From Megaustenia siamemsis (lineage: Eukaryota > Mollusca > Gastropoda > Stylommatophora > Ariophantidae), in NCBI GenBank assembly GCA_032433765.1, contig JAVIAB010000073.1, positions 66,334,205 to 66,398,204 on the forward strand: a stretch of 64,000 nucleotides of DNA. The letters run 5' to 3'. The notes below the pieces were generated by a model. It saw nothing but the letters and a program-made list of their open reading frames with translations. It had not been told where the DNA came from and did not search any database. The position numbers and the translations under genes are program-made. Of this stretch, positions 12,346-23,454 are shown piece by piece. Position 1 is the first letter of the stretch, and the number at the start of each line of letters is the position of its first letter.

Positions 12346-12783
12346 TTATCTTGTAGCACGGTAGACATTCTTCTATAGTAAACAGGTAGGAGTATAACAA
12401 TTGAATCTACGTTGTACGACCGACACAAATGACAATCTGGCAGTACTCAGTACCGTGGGTTCAACGATGGACATTTTATTTTATTGTCGCTGCAAATATA
12501 AAACAGATCGGCGAGTGAATTTGCGAACAGGTTATAGCGTAAATGTGAACGGTTGATGTACTTTAAATACATGTAACGCAACCACTAGTTAAGTCATGGC
12601 CTCCTCAAGCTTCGAATCCGCCGCTGAAGTAGTTCGATTATTTTTGTTTGTACGCTGTTGTGTTTGAGAGTTCCTCGAGACTTCCAAACAGCGTGGCGTG
12701 GATGTGTGTTGGCCAGTGTTCCTTCCGTTACTGTGAACATGTTGTATTCCTATAGCATGTGTTCGGCTGTCCGTCGTCACGTG
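12346..12783. other. Unique stretch, nothing recognised
   Basis: No supported feature. The 32-bp minisatellite starts at its right end. Confidence 0.45.
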
Positions 12784-13300
12784 AACATGGGTGACCGGAC
12801 TAGTTTCAGTCTGCCTCTTAAACATGGGAGACCGGACAAATCTCAGCCTGTGGATATGGGTGACCGGACAAATCTCAGCCTGTGGACATGGGTGACCGGA
12901 CAAGTCTCAGCCTGTGGACATGGGTGACCGGACATGTCTCAGCCTGTGGACATGGGTGACCGGACATGTCTCAGCCTGTGGACATGAGTGACCGGACATG
13001 CCTGCCTGTGGACATGAGTGACCGGACATGTCTCAGCTTGTGGGCATGGGTGACCGGACATGTCTCAGCTTGTGGACATGAGTGACCGGACATGTCTCAG
13101 CTTGTGGACATGGATGACCAGACATGTCTCAGCCTGTGGACATGAGTGACCGGACATGTCTCAGCTTGTGGACATAGGTGACCAGACGTGTCTCAGCCTG
13201 TGGACATGGGTGACCGGACATGTCTCAGCTTGTGGACATAGGTGACCAGACGTGTCTCAGCCTGTGGACATGGATGACCAGACATGTCTCAGCCTGTGCA
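12784..13300. repeat. 32-bp minisatellite, about 16 units
   Basis: Unit ACATGGGTGACCGGACATGT followed by CTCAGCCTGTGG, with variants (AGTGACC, GACCAGACGTG, CTTGTGG). Units to the left are the most diverged. Confidence 0.96.
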
Positions 13301-13541
13301 CGTGTCTGTTTATTCTGTTATTTCATGTTCTGAAGCAGAGTAAGATCACTTGTTCTGCTCGTCCAAGGTAAAAAAAGGTTGTCCTTCTGTGTATCGATCT
13401 TTCTCATAGCATCTCTTCTCTTCTAGAAACATGGTGGTTTGTTCTGTTTATGTTGCCAGTTTACCAGCTCTGTCATTCCTCGCCATGTGTGCTACTATTC
13501 AATGCAGTATTACTCCATTCTTGGTGTTCAGTTAGAGGGCT

Positions 13542-14580
13542 GCATCTGAAAACTTACACTTACCGTGGTCTTTGATGAACGTCGCTGACCGTCGATGCTT
13601 TGGATGGTCTAGACTCACGTGCACTTGCTCAGTCGCACGTCACAGAACCTGTTCCACGTTATAAACTGGCCAACTCCAGTAACTTGCTCAGCAACACACG
13701 GAAACACTGTGAGCTTTCTACAAATTAAATGACTTACGCGTCCTTGACGACAGACCAGCGTAAACAAACCGCCATTTTTTGACGCGTTCAATAGTGCACC
13801 AACAATGATGAGTGATGAAATAAGGAAATTGTAACAAAATGCAATGAATCAAAAGAAGCAAAGTGATTTACATCAAATAGAAAGCGTGTACATGATCCCT
13901 TAAAATATAAATAAAAACAAACAAATAAACAGGAAAGTCCACTGGAAAACAGCACTTATCTGTGAGTCTTATGAAGAGGCCAGTTAACAGGGCGCCATAT
14001 TCCCCGGAAGTCTACCACACAAATACCCGAGTGGCATGACAATGGAGATGATGGCAGTGACCAAGGCATTCAAATGGTTAGAGTCACAAGACTACACCCA
14101 CGCATGTATACTGAGTGAATCGATGGGCATGATAAAAAAAAAGTGGAGGCGGACTTTGTACGCATGCAATGGGTAGAGACGTTGCAGAAATCCAAAATAC
14201 GTAAGGTCACCTTTGTCTATGTCCCAGACATGCGGGAGTACGGGGAAATGAGAGAGCGGACAGGTTGGCTAGCTGCGCTGTCGTTGAGGACGGGCAACCG
14301 ATGGATCGTGCGGACATCATCAATGCCCTGCGAGATGTGGGAAGAGCGCAGGACTTCGACAAACACAGATCGACGTCACTTCTTCGGATGATGGAAATGG
14401 GAGTTAAGATGGGCACAGCCAGAAATGAGAAACTTATTGGCCGTGTAAGAAGACTTATCAACCAACATAGAACTGGAGTCGTCAGTCGCTGGACACTGAG
14501 AGAATGGCTGAGGAGGGGATCTGAGCACCTATGGACATGTTCGGAGTGCAATGATGATGACCCGCAAATAACTCAATAAC
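13542..14580 (+). mobile_element. LINE-R 3' end in a segment with 14-bp direct repeats
   Basis: From about 14030 the + strand reads as an RNase H domain: MTMEMMAVTKAFKWLESQDY, ILSESMGMI, EADFVRMQWVETLQ, KVTFVYVP and (after a frameshift near 14227) the same C-terminus as at 12.2 kb. It ends in AATAACTCAATAAC. TCAGTTAGAGGGCT occurs at 13528-13541 and again immediately after the tail at 14581-14594, as expected for a TSD. The first 490 bp of the segment I could not assign. The ILSES segment has Glu where RNase H domains usually have the catalytic Asp. Confidence 0.82.
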
Positions 14581-14595
14581 TCAGTTAGAGGGCTT

Positions 14596-14757
14596 GCAGG
14601 ACTGACATTGCATGTGCTGAGACTACTATGATGGGGACTACTGCTACCTTTCTTTGTTTGGGAGATGAGTTATTAATTCGGATGGTTCGACTGGCACGAG
14701 CGGTTGAACAATTATGGATTTTAATTCGTTTGCAGTGATACCGGGGCTTTTCATAAC
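14596..14757 (+). mobile_element. Rep-1 fragment (3' portion)
   Basis: Matches the 3' third of Rep-1: GGGAGATGAGTTATTAATTC and CAGTGATACCGGGGCTTTTC. Confidence 0.75.
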
Positions 14758-14924
14758 CAAAATTTTCGACTGGTGCTGACTGGATCGATTCATTCGAATA
14801 AAAAAATCATACAGAAAAATCCTTAAGATACCATGAATAATATAAAAGTGCAATAAAAACAAGTATTAAAATATTTCAACATAAAAATATAAAAACCGAT
14901 TATACAGAGAAAATTAAAATATTA

Positions 14925-15130
14925 TGACCACGTCAACACACACAACGGGCTGGAAAGATCAATAATGGAAGGCATGTTTCCTAGACAACGTATAAGGCAG
15001 ATCAAGAAGAACGTAGTTTCAAGGAGACATTGAACATTACAAGGGAAGTGAGAGATCTGGCTATAGACTTAATTTCGGGTTGTGGTGAAATGCAACGTTC
15101 TGCAAAAGACACGCAACCTGATGATGATGA
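14925..15130 (+). mobile_element. LINE-H 3' fragment
   Basis: GLERSIMEGMFPRQRIRQ-like coding remnant followed by GAAATGCAACGTTCTGCAAA and a TGATGATGATGAC tail. The same end occurs at 51.24-51.46 kb. It lies just downstream (in tRNA orientation) of the tRNA-Ser gene. Confidence 0.75.
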
Positions 15131-15182
15131 CTTTATTTGAAAAATTACCTGGTTTAATAAAAATAAAAGGTTTAAAAAAATT

Positions 15183-15264
15183 CGCTGCGAGCAGGATTCG
15201 AACCTGCGCGGGTATAACCCATTGGATTTCAAGTCCAACGCCTTAACCACTCGGCCATCACAGC
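15183..15264 (-). tRNA. tRNA-Ser (anticodon UGA)
   Basis: Reading the minus strand, the 82-nt sequence folds as a class II tRNA. The 7-bp acceptor stem pairs GCTGTGA with TCGCAGC (one T-G pair), with discriminator G. The A box is TGGCCGAGTGGTTAAGGC, the anticodon loop is CTTGAAA with anticodon TGA, there is a short variable arm, and the B box is GGTTCGAATCC. A run of seven T on the minus strand (A run at 15174-15180) follows within a few bases and is a Pol III terminator. Intact stems, a standard serine variable arm and the terminator argue for a functional gene rather than a SINE head. Confidence 0.95.
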
Positions 15265-15621
15265 TCGATAGTCTATGTGTTTAATAATAGTACTGTATTT
15301 TACTACCTTTTAATCGTGATATGTATTAGTGAGGCTCTGATTGGTTTTAGCATGTTGAAATTTAATTATTATATCTTTTGGTTATAGTAAATCACTGACC
15401 ACTAGTTGTACAATTTCTATAATTACGCTATAATATAAAGAAAATTTAAAATTAAATAGACATAATAATATTAATTGAAAATCTAATAGAATTACTATCC
15501 CCCAAATGAAATAAATTTATTATAAAGGCGCCCCCTTTAGAGCACATTTGATGTGCCAGTTAGGCGTGTTTCAAATTATTGAATAATTAACGCAAGGGTT
15601 TTGGTTCCTTTGAATCCAACA

Positions 15622-15626
<5 letters not shown>
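15265..15626. other. AT-rich stretch upstream of the tRNA gene
   Basis: Nothing recognised beyond A/T-rich sequence. Confidence 0.4.

Positions 15627-15667
<41 letters not shown>
15627..15667. repeat. (TC)n microsatellite
   Basis: About 20 uninterrupted TC units. Confidence 0.98.
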
Positions 15668-15669
<2 letters not shown>

Positions 15670-15999
15670 GATCATGACTCAATCAGAGTAGGATTCCAGA
15701 CTCACACATGAAGTCAGCTGTCAGGTTAATTGTGTTGATCGCCCCCACAGACGGAACATCGCATTTAGAGTCTGCCAGATCCACTCTGATTGAACACCCG
15801 TCAAAAACGTTGCACTGTGTTCTGCGCCAGTGGCCCAGTGCATCCGATTTCAGCCTGCATTTTATTAAGGTTTGCTTTCCTTAGCCTTTGACTGTCCCCA
15901 ATCTTCCTGCAAGGCAGCAGATTGTCTTTTCTGTAGGGGGATTCTGCCTTTAGATGGTCTGCCCTCCCAGGTTTACGAGCACCATCTGCCCGAGTCACT

Positions 16000-16560
16000 A
16001 CAGGTGACTAACACAGACATGCACACACAAAGATATGACACATACCTTACATAGACATACACACGATATAAGATATGACTAACGTAGGCATGCACACACA
16101 AAGATATGAGATGTGACGAACATAGCCATGCACGCACAAGGATATGAGACGTGACAAACACAGACATGCGCACACAAAGATATGAGATATGACTAACATA
16201 AACGTACACACCAAGATATGAGATATCCCAAACCCAGACATGCACACGCGAAGATATGACACATGACTAACACAGATACACTCTTAGATATGAGATATTA
16301 CTAAACTCAGACGCACATAAAGATATAAGACACGAATAACACGGATACACCAAGATATGAGATATGACTAACATGACACACACCAAGATATGAGTCATGG
16401 CTAGCACACGCACACACACAAGCTAAGATTTGAGCCACGGCTAGCACAAAAACACACCAAGATATGAGCCATGACTAGCACAGAAACACATTAAGATATG
16501 AGCCATGGCTTCACGGAAAACACCAAGAAATGAACCAAGTCTAGCACATAAACACATTGA
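16000..16560. repeat. Degenerate minisatellite, roughly 36-40 bp unit
   Basis: AAGATATGAGATATGACTAA alternates with CACAGACATGCACACACA-like segments about 14 times. Units differ strongly in sequence and length, so this is an old array. Confidence 0.85.
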
Positions 16561-17035
16561 GGTATCCATATGCTTGGGTTTGTTGTAGTCTGCAGACTCT
16601 TCTTACCGTGGGAATCATCGACATACGACATTAAATAATATTTCTTATCTAGTTGTAACGGGGTTATGTCCGTGTGCACATGGATGCTTTCTTAGTTGAT
16701 CAACGATCAATTTCTTTTACTAACTTCACTTTCTTTGAAGCAGTTGTGTGCTTTCGCACATTTTTAAAATATGATTTGTAACTTTCTTTTATCTATCACT
16801 TTTGTTCATGTTCAAGTACCGACACAGCTGGTGTAGCTACCTACACGCCGAGTGGTTTCCTGTACGAAAGTTGTCGAAAGTATGAAAACGCCTAAATGAA
16901 TGATATATAAACTTTGTCTACTGACGGAGGCTTTCTAATCGCAATGTTTTGTTATTTGTTGTGTCTGTTATTCGTAAAGCAGCAACATGCACATTTATGT
17001 CACTATTTTTCATATCATCAAGTACTAAGTCTGCT
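16561..17035. other. Unique stretch, nothing recognised
   Basis: No feature supported. Confidence 0.4.
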
Positions 17036-17960
17036 GACGTAGGAGATCATGTCTCTCCACAACTTTCGATCACGATATTTATTATTTTTGTTGTTGACCT
17101 TCTGCCAAGCCATTCTCTTAAGCTGTCTGTTATTTTTTTTCTTTGCTTCCGTCTATCTCTTCGTCCCACAATTTTCCCAATTGTTACAATATATTGCAGT
17201 TGTTCTCTTCTCATTACATGGCCAAAAAAATGATGATTGTTTCTTCCTAATATTGGAAATTAGCTCTCTTTTTGCATTGACCTCTCTCAGAACATCTTCA
17301 TTACTCTTCTTAGCTGTCTATGGTACTCTCAACATTCTTCTGTGAAACCACATTTCTACAGACTCCAGTGATTTTCTTGTCTGTTGTCATAGTGTCCATG
17401 ATTCACATCCATATGTTAAAGCTGGTTCTACATAACATTTAAGAACTCTTTTTCTTGTTTCTATTGTCAAAAATGGATTGCATAGTATCTTCCTCATTTT
17501 TTGGAAAGCTGCTTTTGCCTGAGCCATTCTGCATCTCATCTACCATCTGAGGTTAACATTGTTTCAAGATATTTACATTCATTTACTAAACATAATAATA
17601 TTAAATTACAAACTACTAGGATTATACTAATCTCTTCTATCTTACGTAGTTTGTGGTATTAAAAATAATATTAAATATTCGTTTAGCTGCTGTTTGTTGC
17701 CAGTACATGTTTTATTATGATTCGCAGATCCTTGCCATCAATGTTTAATTTCTCCAGCATATTGATTATTTCCACATGCTTTACTTTGTCAAATGCTTTC
17801 GTGTAGTCTATAAAGCACATATATAGATCTTTCTTTACCTCTATAGATCGTTCTATCAATGTTCTTAAGATGTATATTGCATTATTGGTGTCCTTTCCTT
17901 CCACAAATCCAAATTGCGTTCTCTGTGCGCTTGCGAAACATAGACCTCTACAAGAAGGAA
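17036..17960 (-). mobile_element. LINE-C, rearranged copy
   Basis: The upstream piece (17960 to about 17690, minus) has QFGFVEGKDTNNAIYIL and DLYMCFIDYTKAFDKVKH (RT motif A). An AT-rich gap follows, then the C-terminal piece (about 17580 to 17036) with the same end as at 5.7 kb. RT motifs B to E are missing. Confidence 0.85.
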
Positions 17961-18235
17961 GCAATTTTACAAACCTTTAGCTCAACAGCACAAAACAGAA
18001 TAGGAACGGTTAAAAGCAATTTTACAAACCTTTAGCTCAACAGCACAAAACAGAATAGGAACGGTTAAAAGCAATTTTACAAACCTTTAGCTCAACAGCA
18101 CAAAACAGAATAGGAACGGTTAAAAGCAATTTTACAAACCTTTAGCTCAACAGCACAAAACAGAATAGGAACGGTTAAAAGCAATTTTACAAACCTTTAG
18201 CTCAACAGCACAAAACAGAATAGGAACGGGTAAAA
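17961..18235. repeat. 55-bp tandem repeat, 5 units, made from LINE-A sequence
   Basis: GCAATTTTACAAACCTTTAG starts units at 17961, 18016, 18071, 18126 and 18181; they are almost identical. The end of each unit (AACAGAATAGGAACGGTTAA) corresponds to the KRIGMATSNFN coding region of LINE-A, which continues at 18236. Confidence 0.95.
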
Positions 18236-18765
18236 GCAATTTTAACAAAATGAACAATGCACTCACCTCAAAGCAAATAACATCAGAACTAAAAATACGA
18301 ATTGTCAAATGTTATATTTACTCACTCAACATTCCAGTAAGGTACAGAAACATGGACATTAAACAAGGAAAAAGAGCAGGATGAAGCCTTTGAAATGTGG
18401 ATCTGCATAAAAAATTGAGAAAGTTAGTGGAAGGAAAAGAAGACAAACAAGGACGTTCTGAATCAGCTGGGGGGGGGGGGGGGGGGGAAACAAGAACTAC
18501 TTAACACAATTCGAACAAGACAGCTGACATTTTTTGGACATGTGAAGAGACACAATGAGCCCACTAAAAGTCAACTTGGACGGGAAGATACAAGGTAGAC
18601 GAGTCAGACTATGACTAAAGTGGACAACATCAACAAGTGGACAGGTAAACATATGACAACATGCACCATCTTGATAAAAGACAAGAGTCAAATAACGCTA
18701 GCCAGTCTTCGATGCGGAGACGGCACAAATGCATGAAGCCAGAGAAATGAACAAAAAATATTGTT
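18236..18765 (+). mobile_element. LINE-A 3' fragment
   Basis: Follows the 55-bp array without a break: FNKMNNALTSKQITSELKIR, AETWTLNKEKEQDEAFEMW and the CTTCGATGCGGAGACGGCAC end. A G run of 19 at 18469-18487 interrupts the coding sequence. Confidence 0.88.
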
Positions 18766-19465
18766 AAATGTTACGGTTAAAGCTCTACGTAGTTAATGGA
18801 CGATACAAATTCGAACGATTCGTTTCGGCTCAATAGGCCTTCAGCTAGAACAATAAACAACACATACATAGATATGTAAGTAAATAAAATTACCACTTCA
18901 TAGCTATCTAATAAATTAGAACGCTTTAACCACATCATTTTTGCCCTGTTATTTGTTGATTTCTCCATTATAATTTGCTTAACTGTATCATTTTGATGCA
19001 TTATATGCATTTCTATGCCGTAAATTGTGTGAAATACTGACAGTTTTGACAGTTCATTTCCTGATGTTCTTCAGCATTCAGATCCACATAGAACTTAAAT
19101 TATACATTTTATTCTGTGTGTGTGTGTGTGCGCGCAATGCGCGCGCGCTTTCAGACATTGTTAGGACCAGTGAAAGCTTCATGGCTTTTTATCCTTTTTG
19201 TGGGTATCATTGTGAATGTAGCTGGTGAAATATAATTGACACTTCCTTTTAAACAGCAAATTATTTTCATTTATTTTTATGATTACAATTATTCTGCCCA
19301 ACTCTCTACTTTTTATTTAGCCGACATTTCATGAAGTTTTAGTTCAGGGTATTTTAAATAGTTGAATTGTTTTGTATTATCCAACACATTTAATATTGTG
19401 TCAATGTTCAACCAAATATTTACTATATTTATATCATTACATCTAATGGCCTTGACCGCTGTGCG
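18766..19465. other. Stretch with a GGCC hairpin motif and a (TG)n-(CG)n run
   Basis: Minus strand near 18812-18850 reads CTGAAGGCCTATTGAGCCGA then AACG, also found at 26.7 kb. An alternating purine-pyrimidine run with (TG)n then CGCGCAATGCGCGCGCGC lies at 19115-19148. No gene was recognised. Confidence 0.6.
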
Positions 19466-19550
19466 TAAGAGTAATACGTACCTGATCATATTCCTGGTAT
19501 ACCACACTTTTCTCGTTTAATGTGCTGGGATGGGATGAGATGGGATGATT

Positions 19551-19893
19551 ATTATTATTATTATTGGTTATGGAAGGCCCCGGTATCACTGCAAACGAAT
19601 TAAAATCCATAATTGCTCAACCGCCCGTGCCAGTGGAATCATCCGAATTACTAACTCATCTCCCAAACAAAGAAAGGTAACTGTAGTCCCCATCGTAGCA
19701 GTCTCAGCACACGCCAAAAGACATAAGGCGAAACCGCGCAGAAAGTGAACACAGCCAACGGTTCCCTGTCACCTTACGATATCACCATTCATCGTAAACA
19801 AGCGGGATATCGAAACAGTATCAAAACGGATGAGACACACAGCTCACGGTGTGCACAGAGCACTTAACTCAGTAGCTCCTGCAACAAGCCGGA
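19551..19893 (-). mobile_element. Rep-1 insertion with 11-bp TSD and AAT tail
   Basis: Flanked by ATGGGATGATT at 19540-19550 and 19894-19904. The left end (3' on the minus strand) carries (ATT)n, i.e. an AAT-repeat tail. The flanks joined without the insert match 20822-20899, a paralogous unoccupied site. Confidence 0.92.
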
Positions 19894-20214
19894 ATGGGAT
19901 GATTGTGTTCCGGCAAACATTAGAGATGAACTGCTGTTATTGTTTACACATCGCTTCGACCTTTATTTAAAAAAAAAAAACCACCCTGACACAAATCTTT
20001 CTCTGAAACAACAAATGTCATGGACATTTTATTATTGGAATCTTTACACAAATCTTTTTTCTTCTTTTCTGCACCCGCACACGATCTACTCTTATTATAT
20101 TTTTAAAAAAGAAAAGATCCTCAAACGGGCGCAAACGCGCTGTGTTGTCTACAGACATGCTACACTATATTGTGCCATAACATATAAGACATAAGACTCC
20201 AGCACGGCATTTCT

Positions 20215-20465
20215 GAGTGTCAAGATTGACTCCATTCACCGATCCCCATTTGCTTGGCCAGACTATTAGTTCTTCACGTGCGTTTAACAACTTCGGTGGT
20301 TCATCCGGACTCTGAGAATAAGTGTCAGAGATTTTTTTCTGAAAAAATAACGTAGGCTAGCGTAATATCGACTGCATCACCCATAAAATGTACCGTTGGT
20401 GTTTGAAAAAAACATTGGCATTAATACCATATTTCTCATCTATCTTTAGGCGTGGTGAGAATCAT
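20215..20465 (+). mobile_element. Old SINE-1-like tail, with a Rep-like segment upstream
   Basis: AGAGATTTTTTTCTGAAAAA, GCGTAATATCGAC and GGCATTAATACCATATTTCT follow the order of the SINE-1 body and end. CCCCATTTGCTTGGCCAGAC upstream resembles the repeat at 31.6 kb. Highly diverged. Confidence 0.5.
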
Positions 20466-21204
20466 GGCTTCACTTGACAGTTACAATTGTGTTTGTTACA
20501 ACAAAAGCTTTTCTTTCAACCGGAACGCGTTCTAGTCAACTTTCAGAACTTGGGTTATCACTGGACTTCATATATGACTTTTTCATTTGATTTGATAGAG
20601 GGAATGTGACTGTGGCACAGGAAAAAACAAACAAACGACTGGACATCTATTACAATTATAATCAACAATTAATTGATATGATCTTGCTGTCATCAACGGT
20701 CTCAAACATGTACAAACTGTGTACAGTGATATCACCAGCCTTGAGTTGACGTTTTCTTCCAACAGATTAATATTGACGTTCAGAGGTGTACACATAAGAA
20801 GATAATTTCATTTAATAAAAGTAGTACGTACCTGATCATATACCTGGTACACCACGCTTTTCTCGTTTAATGGGATGGGATGATTGTGTTCCGGCAAACG
20901 TATTTTTACAAGAAGAAAAAAGCACTGGTTACAACAATTGTATTCCAGACAATACATCAGTATATGTTTGACTACGATATGTTGATAGTAACAAATGAAG
21001 TTATACGTGAATCATAACAGCGGCAGTGAATAAAGGTAACTTCTGATGAAGTAATGTTATAATGAGGGCAGAATGTCTACACAGAAATACAATAAAAGTT
21101 GTCTAGAACGTTTTATTATTGGAAGCGTACACGTTTCAAAAAAAAAAAAAAAGATAGTAATAACAAATTAAAAAAAATAGCAGGTTGTAGAGCGCAATAC
21201 TTGC
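20466..21204. other. Mostly unique; contains the unoccupied Rep-1 site
   Basis: At 20822-20899 is a paralogue of the sequence flanking the Rep-1 copy at 19.5 kb. Nothing else recognised. Confidence 0.55.
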
Positions 21205-21990
21205 CTTGCCCCTGGCGTTGATAACCACTTACTTTGTCCCGGGCGCTGACAACCATATACTTACTTTGTCCCGGGCGCTGACAACCATATACTTACTTTG
21301 TCCCGGGCGCTGACAACCATATACTTACTTTGTCCCGGGCACTGACAACCATATACTTACTTTGTCCCTGGCGCTGACAACCACATACTTACTTTGTCCC
21401 GAGCGCTGACAACCATATACTTACTTTGTCCCGAGCGCTGACAACCACTTAATTACTTTTTCCCTAGCGCTGACAACCACATACTTACTTTGTCCCAAGC
21501 GCTGACGATCACATACTTTATCCCGGACGCTGTCAACCATATACTTTGTACCTGACGCTGACAACCACATACTTACTTTGTCCCGGGCGCTGACAACCAC
21601 ATACTTACTTTGTCCCGGGCGCTGACAACCACATACTTACTTTGTCCCGAGCGCTGACAACCACATACTTACTTTGTCCCGGCACTGACAACCACATACT
21701 TACTTTGTCCCAAGCGCTGACGACAACCACCATACTTGCTTTGTACCTTGTGCTGACAACCACACTTACAGTACTTACTTTGTCCCGGGCGCTGACAACC
21801 ACATACTTACTTTGTCCCGGGCGCTGACAACCACATACTTACTTTGTCCCGGGCGCTGACAACCACATACTTACTTTGTCCCGGGCGCTGACAACCACAT
21901 ACTTACTTTGTCCCGGGCGCTGACACCCACATACTTACTTTGTCCCGGGCGCTGACAACCACATACTTACTTTGTCCCGGGCGCTGACAA
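21205..21990. repeat. 32-bp minisatellite, about 24 units
   Basis: Unit ACTTACTTTGTCCCGGGCGC followed by TGACAACCACAT. The central part is degenerate; units near both edges, and especially the last seven, are close to identical. Confidence 0.97.
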
Positions 21991-22329
21991 GTAGCAATAC
22001 GTCTCTTCTTTCGGCATCACATTATTTTCATTCCTGTGATTCGCCAGACGACTACGTTACTTTTCTTCAATGTCCACCTTTAACAAGAGATCACGTGGGA
22101 TATGTTTAGGTCAACTGCGATATCTGTGCATTTCGGTTCAATATTTGGGTATCGAATTACTTTCCCTCTTCGATGACTACTCGCTTGGTCGAACTTGTTA
22201 GTAGAGACAAATAATAAATCAATATTCTTATACAGAGAAACTTCTGAGCCGATTGATCAGCGAATCATTTCAGGGGATGAGGTATGTTTACAGCACTCGG
22301 AAAAAAAAAAATCGCAAACAATTAACGAC

Positions 22330-22445
22330 AAAAAATAAACAGAGAACAATAGACAGCCCAAAGCAGGATCGAACCCGTACTCCTCGACACTGGGGGAGCA
22401 GAAGCGCCTGCTACCCGCGGTCGCAATAGCAGAGTCGGCGCACCA
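22330..22445 (-). mobile_element. SINE-3 copy 1 (tRNA-like head)
   Basis: Minus strand: GTACGGGTTCGATCCTGCTT (B box) followed by GGGCTGTCTATTGTTCTCTG. Homologous to the inverted copy at 22.79 kb. Confidence 0.65.
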
Positions 22446-22784
22446 TCAGCTGACCAAGACCTAGCAGTTCTACCTCCTCGTGGTCTCCCCTGGTAACAGT
22501 CTGCGTCAAAACAAGCTGGCTAACAGAAGCTAGGATCACCGTGTTCCTTGTAGTGGTGACTGTTACTGATATAGAAGACCCAGTATTGCAGTACCTCTGG
22601 GTTGGACTAGTAGTTTCCCAGCATAGCCTGGGATAGACGAACTCCAACCTCTTCAGTAAGAACCGGGAATGTCAGGAAAGCCATTACGACCCGTCACATC
22701 AAATGAATCAAAGGGCAACCTGCCAGCATCAACTCCTGGCATTCCGCCAATAACAACACTTCGACACAGCTCTTTGCCAAGGAA

Positions 22785-22895
22785 ACCGTGCGCTAGAGTA
22801 CTCAGCCAACTAGGCAACCTTGTCGTGTTAGGTGTACGGGCTCGATCCTGCTTCAGGCTGACCATTTGTTTCCCTGTTGTTGATAGTGAATTTTT
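22785..22895 (+). mobile_element. SINE-3 copy 2 (inverted relative to copy 1)
   Basis: GTACGGGCTCGATCCTGCTT (B box) and CAGGCTGACCATTTGTTTCC align with the reverse complement of 22330-22445. The A box region GTGCGCTAGAGTACTCAGCC is less clear. Confidence 0.62.
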
Positions 22896-23000
22896 TGTGG
22901 AACCTATTAGATTGTTTCCAGGCATTCTGTATAGGGATGGAGTGGGATTTTATTCAGTTTTGGTTTATTGATTCTGACGGATGCAGTTATCTATGAGCTG

Positions 23001-23031
23001 CTATTGCACCTTGTCAGCCAAGGTGCAATAG
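23001..23031. other. Perfect 12-bp hairpin, 7-nt loop
   Basis: CTATTGCACCTT at 23001-23012 pairs exactly with AAGGTGCAATAG at 23020-23031, loop GTCAGCC. No T run follows; function unknown. Confidence 0.85.
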
Positions 23032-23454
23032 GACATGCTGGGTCCAGTTCAAGAGAAACATTTTCCATAGAAATGAGTTTTATGTGCCCACAAGTTTCTG
23101 TACACGAACCAACAGCCAAAACTATAGATGGTCGCGTGAGAACCTATGATATTGGTGATTCATTTCGGTTTGTTTTCTCTCGTTCACACATCAATTATTG
23201 CTCTTCATCGACCGCTCTTAGAAGGATGTTAATTAGGCATAGATTCGTTGTGTTTATAGAAGGAAGTTAAGTGAGTGTATATTCCTTATGTTTAGAGCTT
23301 TCTCGTTTACAATGACTAATGATACTTTGTATCATATTTCACGGTAACATTATTTCAATGGATTATATTTTTCATTCTAAATTTGAATTTATAGTATTCG
23401 TGTTTCCAAAACACACAAGAACAAGAAAGGAAGTGATGAGTCCTTTCAGATCTT

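Noticed and set aside
14265..14579. A 104-codon ORF as a novel conserved host gene, since it has a near copy at 11942-12238
   Set aside because: Both are the C-terminus of an RNase H-bearing LINE, as shown by the RNase H motifs upstream of the + copy and the shared repeat tail.
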